Shown here: positions 1 to 8,829 of the stretch, piece after piece
How the letters are laid out: each line of letters begins with the position of its first letter
Numbering within the stretch: position 1 is the first letter of the stretch
Source: CBDCWQ01 sp965223435
GTDB taxonomy: Bacteria > Myxococcota > Kuafuiibacteriia > Kuafuiibacteriales > Kuafuiibacteriaceae
Length of the DNA: 64,000 bases
Reading direction: 5' to 3'
Assembly (NCBI GenBank): GCA_965223435.1
Contig: CBDCWQ010000020.1
Span: 248,001-312,000 of the forward strand
Translations under genes and position numbers: made by a program
The notes under the pieces: model-generated
Database searches by the model: none
What the model was told of the DNA's origin: nothing
Seen by the model: only the letters and a program-made list of their open reading frames with translations

Positions 1-21
1 ACCGGAGAAACGCGCGTCACG

Positions 22-756
22 TTGGACGCACAGTTTTCATTGAATGGTGAGGCCCTTGAGCCCATCATCGCCTACCTCGAGGCGACCTTCTCTGGCGAAC
101 TTGTTGGGCAACAAGATGCAGTCCAGCAGGTCCGCCAATTTGGATCCATTGCGAAGATCATGGTGATCGAGCGACTGCATCAAGGCCAGGCCAACCTGGT
201 TGACTTGCAGGAGGACTTCCCGGTGTGGCAAGAGACGATGCCCGACCTCTTGCTTGAATTGGCGGAAGCAGGGTTGGTGGAGCCCGCGGGTGATCGAAAC
301 ACCTTCCAGATCTATCAAAAAGGAGGTCTCGCCCTCACCGAACACCTGAAGACGATCGCCCGCAATGCGCCTCAAAAGACTCTGGCAGAGGCCCCGCCTT
401 CGTCCTCGAATGAACCCGAGGACGCCTTACTCGGCCGATCGACGGAGTACGGCATCCAAGAGATGCGCCGTTTCATTGAAGAAAAAGGGGGCAAGGGTGC
501 GGTTCAATTTCATACCAAGTATGGGTACATCCTGTTGCTGCTGGAGCGCGGCGGCCGCGTGAAAGCCCTGGTGGATGGTATGGACGCCTATGAGTTTGTG
601 CGCTTCCTGGATTTGTCAAGAACCCGAAGCATCACCAAGTCTGCGGAAGCGGTGGTGGCCTACGTGCCAAACACCCAGCCGACCTTTCGGGTCACCGATC
701 GTGGGCTGGGGACGATCGTTTTCAACCATGCGCTCCACGTCGTCGGTTATGAATGA
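22..756 (+). CDS. Protein of unknown function, possibly 5'-truncated by the window edge
   Basis: I do not recognise this 244-aa protein. Residues 40-110 alternate helices with a short turn and look like a winged-helix or similar small alpha fold. A Pro/Ser-rich linker follows at about 118-135. The second half, from the STEYGIQEM segment to the end, is a mixed alpha/beta domain with a hydrophobic strand (YGYILLLLE). The listed start is a TTG at 22 with only a GGAG far upstream, and the frame is open to base 1. The true start may therefore lie outside the window. It has no signal peptide and is probably cytoplasmic. Its 3' end lies 15 bp from the convergent end of the next gene. Confidence 0.6.
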   Translation: MDAQFSLNGEALEPIIAYLEATFSGELVGQQDAVQQVRQFGSIAKIMVIERLHQGQANLVDLQEDFPVWQETMPDLLLELAEAGLVEPAGDRNTFQIYQKGGLALTEHLKTIARNAPQKTLAEAPPSSSNEPEDALLGRSTEYGIQEMRRFIEEKGGKGAVQFHTKYGYILLLLERGGRVKALVDGMDAYEFVRFLDLSRTRSITKSAEAVVAYVPNTQPTFRVTDRGLGTIVFNHALHVVGYE

Positions 757-771
757 GGGCGACGTCCAAGT

Positions 772-3700
772 TCAGGGGAACGCAGTCAGCGTGGCTTCAT
801 TGAGGCCGGGGAGCGGGGACCATAGTTCGCCGTCCGTGCGAGGCCAGGTGATTCGGACGCGTCCGCTCTCCCGCGAATCCTCCTCGGGAGGGTCAATTTC
901 GATCTCAGGTTCGGTTTCTGGGGGCACAAAAAACCCCACAGTGCCTTTGGCGATGAGCATGCCTATAGAAATGAAGGCAAGGTTTTTGAGGACGCTGAGG
1001 ACAAGGAGGCGAGGGAACACGTAGTCCACCTGGCGGATTCTGCGTCTTCGCATGTCTACGGCGTGGAAGACGGTGCCGACGACGAACAGGATCGCGGAAT
1101 CGAACGTTTTTTGGATCGTGGGTCTCTCGAAATCGGACCACACCAAAGCGAGGTAAGCGATGGTCGGCGCCAACGCGGCTGCATAGGCGCCTACATACAA
1201 CAAGCTCAGGTGTTGAGCACCCATTTCCCCGGCTGGGGCCATTCCGTCGGCCCCAAGAGAAGGGCCGTTCATGTTCAGCTCCTGGGCAAGGCTTTGTCCA
1301 CCCGCTCCGAAGGGGCTCCGGTTCAAGTCTGTACCCTGCGCGAAGCTTGGTCCGCCGGCTCCGAAAGGTTGGATGAGCATGGTCCAGGTGGAAAGAAAGG
1401 CCATTTGGGCGCCAAGGGCCGCGAGGTTCATGTGCGGTGTAGCGCAGGATTCGACCGTGGAATCACAGAGGCGAAGAGAGGCATCCAAATACAAGGACTC
1501 TTCGGTTTCCTTCAACGCATGGACGGTGACATCGACCGAAGGAAGGCTGGCAAAGGGTAGTCCAACCTCCATCCGAAAGTGAGCCGGCAGGTTGTCCAAA
1601 TCAAGCGTGGGCATTGCGCTTAAAGGTGTGCATCCGTCGGGCAGGGGTGCCTGAGCAAAAAAGGGACAGTGCTCCGAGTCCAAAGAGAGTATCGGTTGGT
1701 TGTCTATTTGAAGGGCATAGCCCGGACTGCTGCTCCCAAGGCCCAAGGCGCTCAAAAAGTTGGCGTCCGGGCCAAACCAGGAGGTCACATCGGCAACGGT
1801 TTTTTGCGCGGGCGTAAGATTCGGCGAGGACGTAAGAAAAATTGCGTCGTGGGTGTCCGTATCCAACGAGGCGATGGACTCAAAGACGTCGATGTACCAA
1901 AGGATGGCCGTGCTCGAAGGCAAGAGCGTCGACAGGTTATGGATCCGCCGGCTCGAATAGGCAAAGCCGTGATCTCGAACGAAGCGCTGGGCTTCTGTCC
2001 ACAGCGCGAGGCCTTCTTTTCGGAAGTCGGGGGCCCACGGATGTGTGGGATGGGCTTGGACAAAACGAATGAGCCCCAAGATGAGCCCCATGGTGGCTTC
2101 TAGGTGGTAAGACGAAGCTTGCAGTTCACTGGGGGCGATGTAAGCGTCTCGAAAGCTGTTTTGGAAGTAGTGGGTTCCGTAGTAACGTTCAGCGTCGTTT
2201 TCAAAACCCAGTGTCTTGGCGTACTGCGCCACGGTGTAGCGAAGGCACTGTGCCAGGCGATCCACATAGGCGGGGCGACCGGGGTTTTCAAGATCAGCCG
2301 TCAGGAGTGCGCGGTGATCGACCGACAAGGATAGCCAGCTGCAGTTGTCGATAGCGGAGTGTGGGCTTCGCTCAATGCGCTGGACGCCGGAGTCGTCGGT
2401 CACCCATGCCCCCCCGGTCAGCACTCGTCCCAGATTTCGGTCCCGGAGTCCTTCGTAGATCCACGGGTGAACAGGCAGATCGCCCGCAACCCGTGCTTCG
2501 AATTCATGAATCCAGTTGTTGTCGTCCCACAACGTTTCAAAAAGGCCACGCCGAAGTTCGTCTCGCCACTGTTCGAGGGCAACCGGGTCCTCAAGTTTCA
2601 GGACATCGGCATGGGCAAGGGCATGGTTGAGGACGCTCAGCGTGTCGAGGTTGTGCTCGGTCACGACGTGGGTCGACTTGTGGGGTGTACGAAGCACGTG
2701 CCACGTCTTTTGGGAGATGGGCCGGGGACGCCAGGCTTCGTCGGTGAAAGGGAGATTGTAGCAGTTGACGCCGGGTTCTTCTTGGCAAACGTTGAGGGTG
2801 GGTGGCTCGCCAAAGTGATCGTAGCCGATGGCGTCTAACACGCTGTAATAAGACCAGCGTTCGGTCGGTGGGATGGGGTCGTTGCCTGCCGTCCTGAGTG
2901 CGGCGCCATGTGCGGCACGAATCGCAGCCGGAGAGGCTGCCTTGGCCAACCCAAGGGTGGTCCAACCGGCAGTCATGACCGACACCCGCTCCTTATTTTC
3001 GTTCAGTCGCCGTCGATGGTCGAGCAAGCCAAGAACGGCCCCATCGTAGCAGTTTTTGAACCATGCCTTTTCGGCCTCGGACTCCAAGTCCTGGTAGGCG
3101 GAAGAGCTGAGAAAGACCCCGAGGCCATGGATTGCCCAGGCGGTCGCGCCGGCGACCAGGCGTGCATCTTTCCACGTGTCTCCCGACGTATTCCATGAAA
3201 AGTGCCATCCTCGAATCTTCGATTGATCTTGCGGGTCTACCACCGCACGGCTGCATAGGTAGCGGGCCTGCGCCAGCGCCTGTCGCGCCTTCGCACCGGT
3301 CTTTGCGGCTTTTTCCGTTTCGCGTGATGTCTGCGCCAACGCGATGCCCAAGGTGTAAGCCCAGACCCGTTCAAAATTCGCCAAGTAGCGCGAATCTTGG
3401 GCTGTTAGGTCTTCAAACGAGCCCTCATGGAGTCCGTCGCCATCTTGCCCAGAAGCGTGTGGCTGATACTCAACCTGGTACGCGCCCTTGGTCGACCCCA
3501 CAAGCGGCGCGTAGTCCGCATAGTAGTAAGGCGCGGCATCCTCACGGGGCTCGATCTCGGTCCAGCGCACCAAGCTTTCACGTTCTCGAAGCGCCCGCTC
3601 ATAGTTGTACCGTGGATCTGGGGTTCCGGTGGGCACCGCGTGCCCCTGGTCTTGATGGTGGCCTGGGCAGCCGTCGATAGGGAGGGACCCGGCCGAAAAA

Positions 3701-4356
3701 AAACCGGTGTCGACATGGACAAGATGCACTTCGTGTTGGCTTGCGGGCGGCTTGACGAAGACGCCCTCACCGGCGCGGAGGAACTGCCCGGGCGACACGG
3801 CTTGCCAGTCTTGTGTCCCCCCATTCCACCGCATCGCCTTTTTGGTCTGTGAGTCGGTATAGACCGATGCCTTTTCGATGCCCAATAGGCGCCACGCCTC
3901 ACCATCATCCATAGGTTTTGTGGGGGGATGCAAGCGAGTGGGTAGGGGTAAAGTCAACTTATCTTCCGCATAGACCCACAAGCCGAGCGGCGTGCGATGA
4001 GCCATGGTGCTTTCGAGAGAACTCCCGGAGCCTTCCGGTCTCGGTTCATTCAGTACAAAAAAAAGCAGTTCGTGGGCTTCGAGCCGCGCCTCTGTGCGCG
4101 TGTGTACCAAAGCGCGGGACGCGATGAAGTTCCAACCCCGATGAAGGGGGTACGGAAGGTCGCAGACGATGTCTCCCGAGTGGTGTGGGATTGGTCCGGG
4201 GTCTTCGACGCGCCCTTGGACGGTTTCGTGAGGTGCGGTGGGGACACTCTGTGGGGCACCCGCTCCTTGAGGCTGGGCGCCAAGTCCCTCATGAGTCAGG
4301 AAGAACAGCATCGAGCCCACAAGGCCCCAAAGACGCAACCCACAGGTATTTCCCAT
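772..4356 (-). CDS. Large exported protein with C-terminal membrane segments; paralogue of the 2,801-aa protein at 47031-55436
   Basis: I chose the ATG at 4356 (1,194 aa) because it opens a signal peptide (MGNTCGLRLWGLVGSMLFFL, cleavage near residue 28). The frame is open for another 101 codons upstream, but those codons look non-coding. Residues 71-215 hold two modules of the GWN type (LHRGWNFIAS, then AWRLLGIEK). Residues 250-835 form a helix-rich domain closely matching residues 915-1490 of the giant protein: GWHFSWNT, AWAIHGLG, VVTEHNLD, AIDNCSWL, YYGTHYFQN and YHLEATMGLILGL are shared. The style suggests an (alpha/alpha) toroid as in some glycan-active enzymes, but no catalytic residues can be assigned. 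Residues 996-1045 hold three degenerate copies of a Gly-rich PFGAGG motif. Three hydrophobic segments follow (about 1048-1072, 1083-1100, 1115-1143), then an acidic tail. Likely envelope-anchored; function unknown. Confidence 0.8.
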   Translation of the reverse strand: MGNTCGLRLWGLVGSMLFFLTHEGLGAQPQGAGAPQSVPTAPHETVQGRVEDPGPIPHHSGDIVCDLPYPLHRGWNFIASRALVHTRTEARLEAHELLFFVLNEPRPEGSGSSLESTMAHRTPLGLWVYAEDKLTLPLPTRLHPPTKPMDDGEAWRLLGIEKASVYTDSQTKKAMRWNGGTQDWQAVSPGQFLRAGEGVFVKPPASQHEVHLVHVDTGFFSAGSLPIDGCPGHHQDQGHAVPTGTPDPRYNYERALRERESLVRWTEIEPREDAAPYYYADYAPLVGSTKGAYQVEYQPHASGQDGDGLHEGSFEDLTAQDSRYLANFERVWAYTLGIALAQTSRETEKAAKTGAKARQALAQARYLCSRAVVDPQDQSKIRGWHFSWNTSGDTWKDARLVAGATAWAIHGLGVFLSSSAYQDLESEAEKAWFKNCYDGAVLGLLDHRRRLNENKERVSVMTAGWTTLGLAKAASPAAIRAAHGAALRTAGNDPIPPTERWSYYSVLDAIGYDHFGEPPTLNVCQEEPGVNCYNLPFTDEAWRPRPISQKTWHVLRTPHKSTHVVTEHNLDTLSVLNHALAHADVLKLEDPVALEQWRDELRRGLFETLWDDNNWIHEFEARVAGDLPVHPWIYEGLRDRNLGRVLTGGAWVTDDSGVQRIERSPHSAIDNCSWLSLSVDHRALLTADLENPGRPAYVDRLAQCLRYTVAQYAKTLGFENDAERYYGTHYFQNSFRDAYIAPSELQASSYHLEATMGLILGLIRFVQAHPTHPWAPDFRKEGLALWTEAQRFVRDHGFAYSSRRIHNLSTLLPSSTAILWYIDVFESIASLDTDTHDAIFLTSSPNLTPAQKTVADVTSWFGPDANFLSALGLGSSSPGYALQIDNQPILSLDSEHCPFFAQAPLPDGCTPLSAMPTLDLDNLPAHFRMEVGLPFASLPSVDVTVHALKETEESLYLDASLRLCDSTVESCATPHMNLAALGAQMAFLSTWTMLIQPFGAGGPSFAQGTDLNRSPFGAGGQSLAQELNMNGPSLGADGMAPAGEMGAQHLSLLYVGAYAAALAPTIAYLALVWSDFERPTIQKTFDSAILFVVGTVFHAVDMRRRRIRQVDYVFPRLLVLSVLKNLAFISIGMLIAKGTVGFFVPPETEPEIEIDPPEEDSRESGRVRITWPRTDGELWSPLPGLNEATLTAFP

Positions 4357-4712
4357 AGGGTGTGGGGTTAGCACAACAGCGCTTCGCCATAAACCCACAA
4401 GTGCAATGTTTGTGACCTTTATTGTTGGTTCCGCTGGGCACGTTAGAGGGCGGGCACTAGGCAAAGAACCGACGCGCATCCTCGCTTGCCCCCACAAGAG
4501 GTCGGCGCTGACCATCGACTTTTGTCGGGACTTTGGTTTTGCCCACTGCGGACAGTCGCACGGCAGGGGTGTGTGGGCGTCGTGGGTGAGGCGAATGGCC
4601 CTCGCGGACCCACTGTGGACTACCGGTCGTAGGTTTGGTTCGGTTGGGTTTTGTGGCACATTCGAGTGTAGACAGACGACACTGTGTCTACGGTCGTTTG
4701 CAAGGAGCGCTG
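4357..4712. other. Divergent intergenic region between the large membrane-anchored protein and glutaredoxin
   Basis: This 356-bp stretch separates divergent genes and must carry both promoters. I see no convincing -35/-10 pair. The only clear structure is the inverted repeat annotated separately at 4668-4691. The open frames across it look like chance reading of GC-rich DNA. Confidence 0.5.
4668..4691. promoter_or_regulatory. Inverted repeat upstream of glutaredoxin
   Basis: GTAGACA and TGTCTAC form perfect 7-bp arms around a 10-bp spacer, ending 11 bp before the ribosome-binding site of the glutaredoxin gene. The spacing suits a dimeric repressor site or a leader hairpin. No regulator can be named. 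Confidence 0.3.
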
Positions 4713-4982
4713 GTGGCCAATTCTTCGATTTCTCTATACCACACGTCGTGGTGCCCTTTTTGTCGGCGGGTCGTTTCGGCGATCAAGAAGCTTGGCATTC
4801 AAATCCCAATCCACGATGTAGACCAAGACCCCGTGGCACGGCAGGCGCTGGTTGAGGCCACCGGCCGAGCGCGTGTGCCGGTCCTTCGTATTGTCCACGA
4901 TGATGGGCAGATCGAATGGATGCCGGAATCTCGCGATATCATAGACTTTCTTGAGAAACACTTTGCGCCCAGTCCGGCATGA
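4713..4982 (+). CDS. Glutaredoxin-like thiol oxidoreductase
   Basis: This small thioredoxin-fold protein (89 aa) is expected to reduce disulfides or glutathione mixed disulfides in the cytoplasm. The active site SWCPFC gives Cys14 and Cys17. The cis-proline motif is in RVPVLRI, and the C-terminal helix ESRDIIDFLEKHF is typical of GrxC-type or GST-N-like proteins. I chose the GTG at 4713 because AAGGAG (4702-4707) sits 5 bp upstream. The frame runs further upstream to 4635 but that part has no family resemblance. It is monocistronic, convergent with sbcC. The family is clear; the specific substrate is not. Confidence 0.88.
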   Translation: MANSSISLYHTSWCPFCRRVVSAIKKLGIQIPIHDVDQDPVARQALVEATGRARVPVLRIVHDDGQIEWMPESRDIIDFLEKHFAPSPA

Positions 4983-5055
4983 GGGCAGGCTTCTTGGAAA
5001 TGGCGTGGATTCGAATAGACGCTTGGCTCCCTCGGCCAGCAGCAACTTGAGATCG

Positions 5056-8000
5056 CTAAGAAACGACGTGAACTTGGCTTTTGCCCGGTTTGATGGGCTC
5101 CACGCGAATTTGATACCCGATGCGTTCCGCAAGCTCGGGTACATGGGATATGAGGCCCACCGTACGTCCGCCTGCTTGCAGTTGATCCAAGGCGGCGATG
5201 GCCAGTTCGAGTGAGTGGGGGTCGAGACTCCCAAAGCCTTCATCGATAAATAGGGACTCGATGCGGATGTTGCTTGAAGACAGAGAAGACAGGCCGAGCG
5301 CCAAGGCGAGGGAAACCAAAAAACGTTCGCCGCCCGAGAGCGTCGACAGCGAACGGACCTCGTTCCCCATATCGCGGTCCAAAACCTGAAGTTCCATATC
5401 GTGGCTCAAAACCCGTTCGAGTTTGTATCTTGGCCTCAGTTCGTTGAGGTGGTTGTTGGCTTGCTCCAGCAGCGCATCGAGGGTGAGGCTTTGGGCAAAG
5501 GTTCGAAATTTCTTCCCGTCGCGTGCGCCGATGAGGGTGTTGAGCTCTGAGGAGAGGGCGACCATCGCTTTTTGGGCTGCGATTTGGGGTTCGAGTTTCG
5601 CCCGTTTTTCGCGTCGCATTGCGTTTGCGCGAAGTTTTTCGTCGAGTTGGGCGATTTTGGCGATGGTCCGGGTGAGCCATTTTTCGTTGGTGTGGAGCGC
5701 CTGGCAGCTCTGTTTTGCGTCTTGCCCCGGCGCTCCGGATGTATGGTGCTGTTCGAGTCTGTCTTTTCGATCTTGGGCTGTGGCCCGTGCCCTTTCGAGG
5801 GCCGATCGGGTGTTCTGTACGACCGACCGCTGGGTTTCGAACCATGGGGCGCCGCGCTCTAGGAGGGCGTGAAGCTGGGTGCGGTCTTGAATCTGGGTGT
5901 CTTCGAGCTCATGGGTGGTGCGGGCGATACAGCGCGCACGCCTGGCGTTTGCCGCCTGGGTTGCTCGGGTGTTGCTTTGTCGCTGGGCGACGAGTTCGCA
6001 CAGCGACTGGGCCTCTCGGGATTGGACTTCCGCCAAGGATTCGGTCAAGGCCTTCTGCTGTTCCATTTTGTGGCGGAGGTCTTTGGTGATGTCCTCGACC
6101 GAGCGGCCGCCCAGCAATGCGGCGCGCACCTGGACCAGACGGGTGTGTTCTTGGCCTACGGCCTTTCGGGTCGCTTGCGCTTGCTCCCTATCGTTTTCAG
6201 CCCGAACGCATTCGGGCTTGGCCAGCTTCAGCTCAGTCATGCTTTCTTGGAGGCGCGCCTCGGCGTGTTTTTTCTCTTGATTTAGGGTGGTCCAGGCGCG
6301 GACCGCCTGATGGAGGGTCTCGTTTAGGGCGCCGGATTGCAAAAGGGCACGCCAGTCAGGCCAGGGCTCAAGCACGGTGTCGAGGTTGCGAAGGGCATGT
6401 TCTTGTTGTTTTTCGGCGGACTTCGATTCCAAGTCTTGGGCGGCGATGGCTATTTCGAGTTGAGTGGCCTTTTCTTGGGTGCGTTCCATGGTTTCTGTGA
6501 GCTTGGCGGCCTTTTCACGGATGGGGTCGAGGGCCGCTCTTTTTTGGGCCAAGGCTCCATCCACGGCTTCCGAGGCGAGCGCTTGGTCCTGGATGGTCTT
6601 TGAGGCTCGGGCAAGCCGCGCTTTGGCTTCTTTCATGTCCTTGGGGTCTGCGACCAGGCCCGGGTCTTTGGGAAAGTGGCACCCTAAGGTTGCGATGTCT
6701 TTTTGGGCAAGGAGCGGGGAGTCGACCCACAGAAGCTGAATTTGCTCCCGAAGTGTGTTCCACTCCGCGAGGGTCCGAAACAGTCTCTGAATCGTCTGCG
6801 CTTGGGCGCGGTGCATCATGGTGGCTCCGCGTTCGTAGCCTCGCACCGACTCTCGAAGCGATGCGATCTGGCGGTCGTACTCGATGAGTTTGCGTTGTTG
6901 TTTCTCTAGTCGCGGTTCGGCACGGGTGATGGACTTGACGGTCGAAGTTGCCGCTTGATCGAGCTCGTGTTGTTGCGAACCGCACAAAGGACATGGTTTT
7001 TCGGGCCCAAGGAGTTTATCTCGGTGCTGGATGAGCTCCTCTTGGAGGCGGTCTATCCGGAACTGAGGTCCGAAGGCATCGAGGTGGGTTTGGAGCTTGT
7101 GCCTTTGTTCTTCGGCGGCGCTCAGCTCTCGGCGCGCTTGGTGGCCCATTTTGACCTCAAGTTTTCGTCTCTTTTTGCAGTCGGCCTCCGTGTTTTCGAG
7201 ACGCCGGGCTTCGGCCGAAAGATCGAGCATCCGGTCGATGGTTGAGCGGGCGCGCTCGAGACAGGCCAGGGCGTGTCGAAGTTCTTGGGGTCCGGCTTGC
7301 CTTCGGGCGTCGTCTAGTGCGTTTTGCAGCTGTTTGATCTCGCCGGCCATCCGCGTTCCCTGGGCGTCCACGGTTTTGAAGTCGGCTTCCAGCGCCTGGC
7401 GGTGCTTGTCGTTTTTGCGTTGATCGGCCCGAAGGCTGTCGGCTTTTTTTTGTGCGTAGATCCTTTTGGCGTCCAGCGCAGTAGAGCGCCTAAGGGCTTC
7501 TTGCCACCTCGGCCATTGCTCAGCGAGCGGGCGCGTTCCCTCTTGCCGGACTTGCTCTTGGGACAGACGCATGACCTGCGCCTCAAGGGTTTGGTGGGTG
7601 TGTAGAAGTTGCTCGCCCTTTTTTGTGAGCTGTTGGTGGCGTTTTTGACACCTCTGCTCATCTTCCTCGGCCTTCTTGAGGGCTTTCGCCGCGTTTTCAA
7701 TTTCGAGATCGAGGCTCTTAGCGCGTTCGATGTCTGGCGCCAGATGATGTTGTTCTTGCTGTAAGGCCTCGAGTGCTTTTTTGGCCTTTTTCATCTCTTG
7801 TTGAGCGCGTTGGTTTGTTTCTTTTTGCTGGCGGACTTGACCCTCTAGGGCCTGTTCTTGTTGCGCGAGGCGCTGACATGTTTCTTTGGCTTCAGTTTCC
7901 GCCTCTGCTGCTGCGCGCATCTTTTGGGCCTCGAGGCCCAGGTCCAGCTCCGTTCGAATCTTTTGGAGGTCTTGCCATGCCTCAAGGCAGGCCCGCTCTT

Positions 8001-8829
8001 CGGCCACCGCCTTTTGGAGCTCGTCTTGCAGCAGGCGGCGTTTGTCGTGCCAGAAGACGGCTTTTCGGTTGGCTTCGAGCTCGCCGTGGAGCTTTTTTTT
8101 CGTGTCGGTGAGCGCTGCCTTTTCGGCCTCAAGTTTCGCCTGGGCCTCCGGGTCGAGCACGTCGAGCGCATGTTCTCGAATCTCTAGGGTTTCTAGCGAT
8201 TCGCGTTCGGTTTTGGCCCGCAAAAACGCCGCTTCGGAGATCTGGGCATAAAGCTCGGTGCCCGTCATGGCCTCAAGGAGCGCCGCCCGTTCGTCGGGCT
8301 TGGCGTCGACGAAGGCGGCAAAATCGCCCTGGGCCAAAAGGATGGCTCGGCGAAACTCGTCAAAAGAAAGTCCGATTTCCTTTCGAATAAGTTCCAAAGT
8401 TTGGGTCTTGGTGTCCCCCGAAAGTTCGGTGCCGGTCCGAAGGCATTCAAGACGCATGCGCTGGTTTTGGATTCGTCCGTCGGTCCTTTTTCGTGCGCGC
8501 CACACCTCCCAGGTGGCTCGAAAGGGATGGCCAGAGCGAGAGGCGAAATCGACTTGGGCTTGGGCCTCGACGGTTCCTCTGCGCATGATGGACCTGGGAT
8601 CTGACCCGGGGATTTCGAGCTCGCGGGTTTGGGTGTCGCGGGCGCCCAAGAGCCTCGGGGTGCGATCGTACAAAGCCAAACAGATCGCATCCAGGACGGT
8701 GCTTTTGCCGGCTCCGGTGGGGCCGGTGATCGCAAAGATTCGTGTTTGGCTGAGGGGGCCATCCGCCAGATTGATTTCGAAGGTGGGGATGCTTGCCAAA
8801 TTGGTTCCGCGCACCGCGAGGATTTTCAT
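5056..8829 (-). CDS. sbcC: Exonuclease SbcCD, ATPase subunit SbcC
   Basis: SbcC is the SMC-like ATPase (Rad50 homologue) that works with the SbcD nuclease to open DNA hairpins and process blocked double-strand ends. The 1,257-aa protein has the expected order: N-terminal ATPase half with Walker A GPTGAGKST at 36-44, a long Gln/Glu/Lys/Arg-rich coiled coil, a zinc-hook CPLC at Cys613/Cys616, a second coiled coil, then the ABC signature LSGGER near 1165 and Walker B LFIDEGFGSLDP near 1195. The length is slightly above the usual 1,050 aa, mostly coiled coil. The start ATG overlaps the sbcD stop codon (ATGA), so translation is coupled. Confidence 0.97.
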   Translation of the reverse strand: MKILAVRGTNLASIPTFEINLADGPLSQTRIFAITGPTGAGKSTVLDAICLALYDRTPRLLGARDTQTRELEIPGSDPRSIMRRGTVEAQAQVDFASRSGHPFRATWEVWRARKRTDGRIQNQRMRLECLRTGTELSGDTKTQTLELIRKEIGLSFDEFRRAILLAQGDFAAFVDAKPDERAALLEAMTGTELYAQISEAAFLRAKTERESLETLEIREHALDVLDPEAQAKLEAEKAALTDTKKKLHGELEANRKAVFWHDKRRLLQDELQKAVAEERACLEAWQDLQKIRTELDLGLEAQKMRAAAEAETEAKETCQRLAQQEQALEGQVRQQKETNQRAQQEMKKAKKALEALQQEQHHLAPDIERAKSLDLEIENAAKALKKAEEDEQRCQKRHQQLTKKGEQLLHTHQTLEAQVMRLSQEQVRQEGTRPLAEQWPRWQEALRRSTALDAKRIYAQKKADSLRADQRKNDKHRQALEADFKTVDAQGTRMAGEIKQLQNALDDARRQAGPQELRHALACLERARSTIDRMLDLSAEARRLENTEADCKKRRKLEVKMGHQARRELSAAEEQRHKLQTHLDAFGPQFRIDRLQEELIQHRDKLLGPEKPCPLCGSQQHELDQAATSTVKSITRAEPRLEKQQRKLIEYDRQIASLRESVRGYERGATMMHRAQAQTIQRLFRTLAEWNTLREQIQLLWVDSPLLAQKDIATLGCHFPKDPGLVADPKDMKEAKARLARASKTIQDQALASEAVDGALAQKRAALDPIREKAAKLTETMERTQEKATQLEIAIAAQDLESKSAEKQQEHALRNLDTVLEPWPDWRALLQSGALNETLHQAVRAWTTLNQEKKHAEARLQESMTELKLAKPECVRAENDREQAQATRKAVGQEHTRLVQVRAALLGGRSVEDITKDLRHKMEQQKALTESLAEVQSREAQSLCELVAQRQSNTRATQAANARRARCIARTTHELEDTQIQDRTQLHALLERGAPWFETQRSVVQNTRSALERARATAQDRKDRLEQHHTSGAPGQDAKQSCQALHTNEKWLTRTIAKIAQLDEKLRANAMRREKRAKLEPQIAAQKAMVALSSELNTLIGARDGKKFRTFAQSLTLDALLEQANNHLNELRPRYKLERVLSHDMELQVLDRDMGNEVRSLSTLSGGERFLVSLALALGLSSLSSSNIRIESLFIDEGFGSLDPHSLELAIAALDQLQAGGRTVGLISHVPELAERIGYQIRVEPIKPGKSQVHVVS

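Noticed and set aside
4357..4659. 101 extra N-terminal codons on the large exported protein
   Set aside because: They lack family-like composition and would bury the clear signal peptide that begins at the ATG at 4356.
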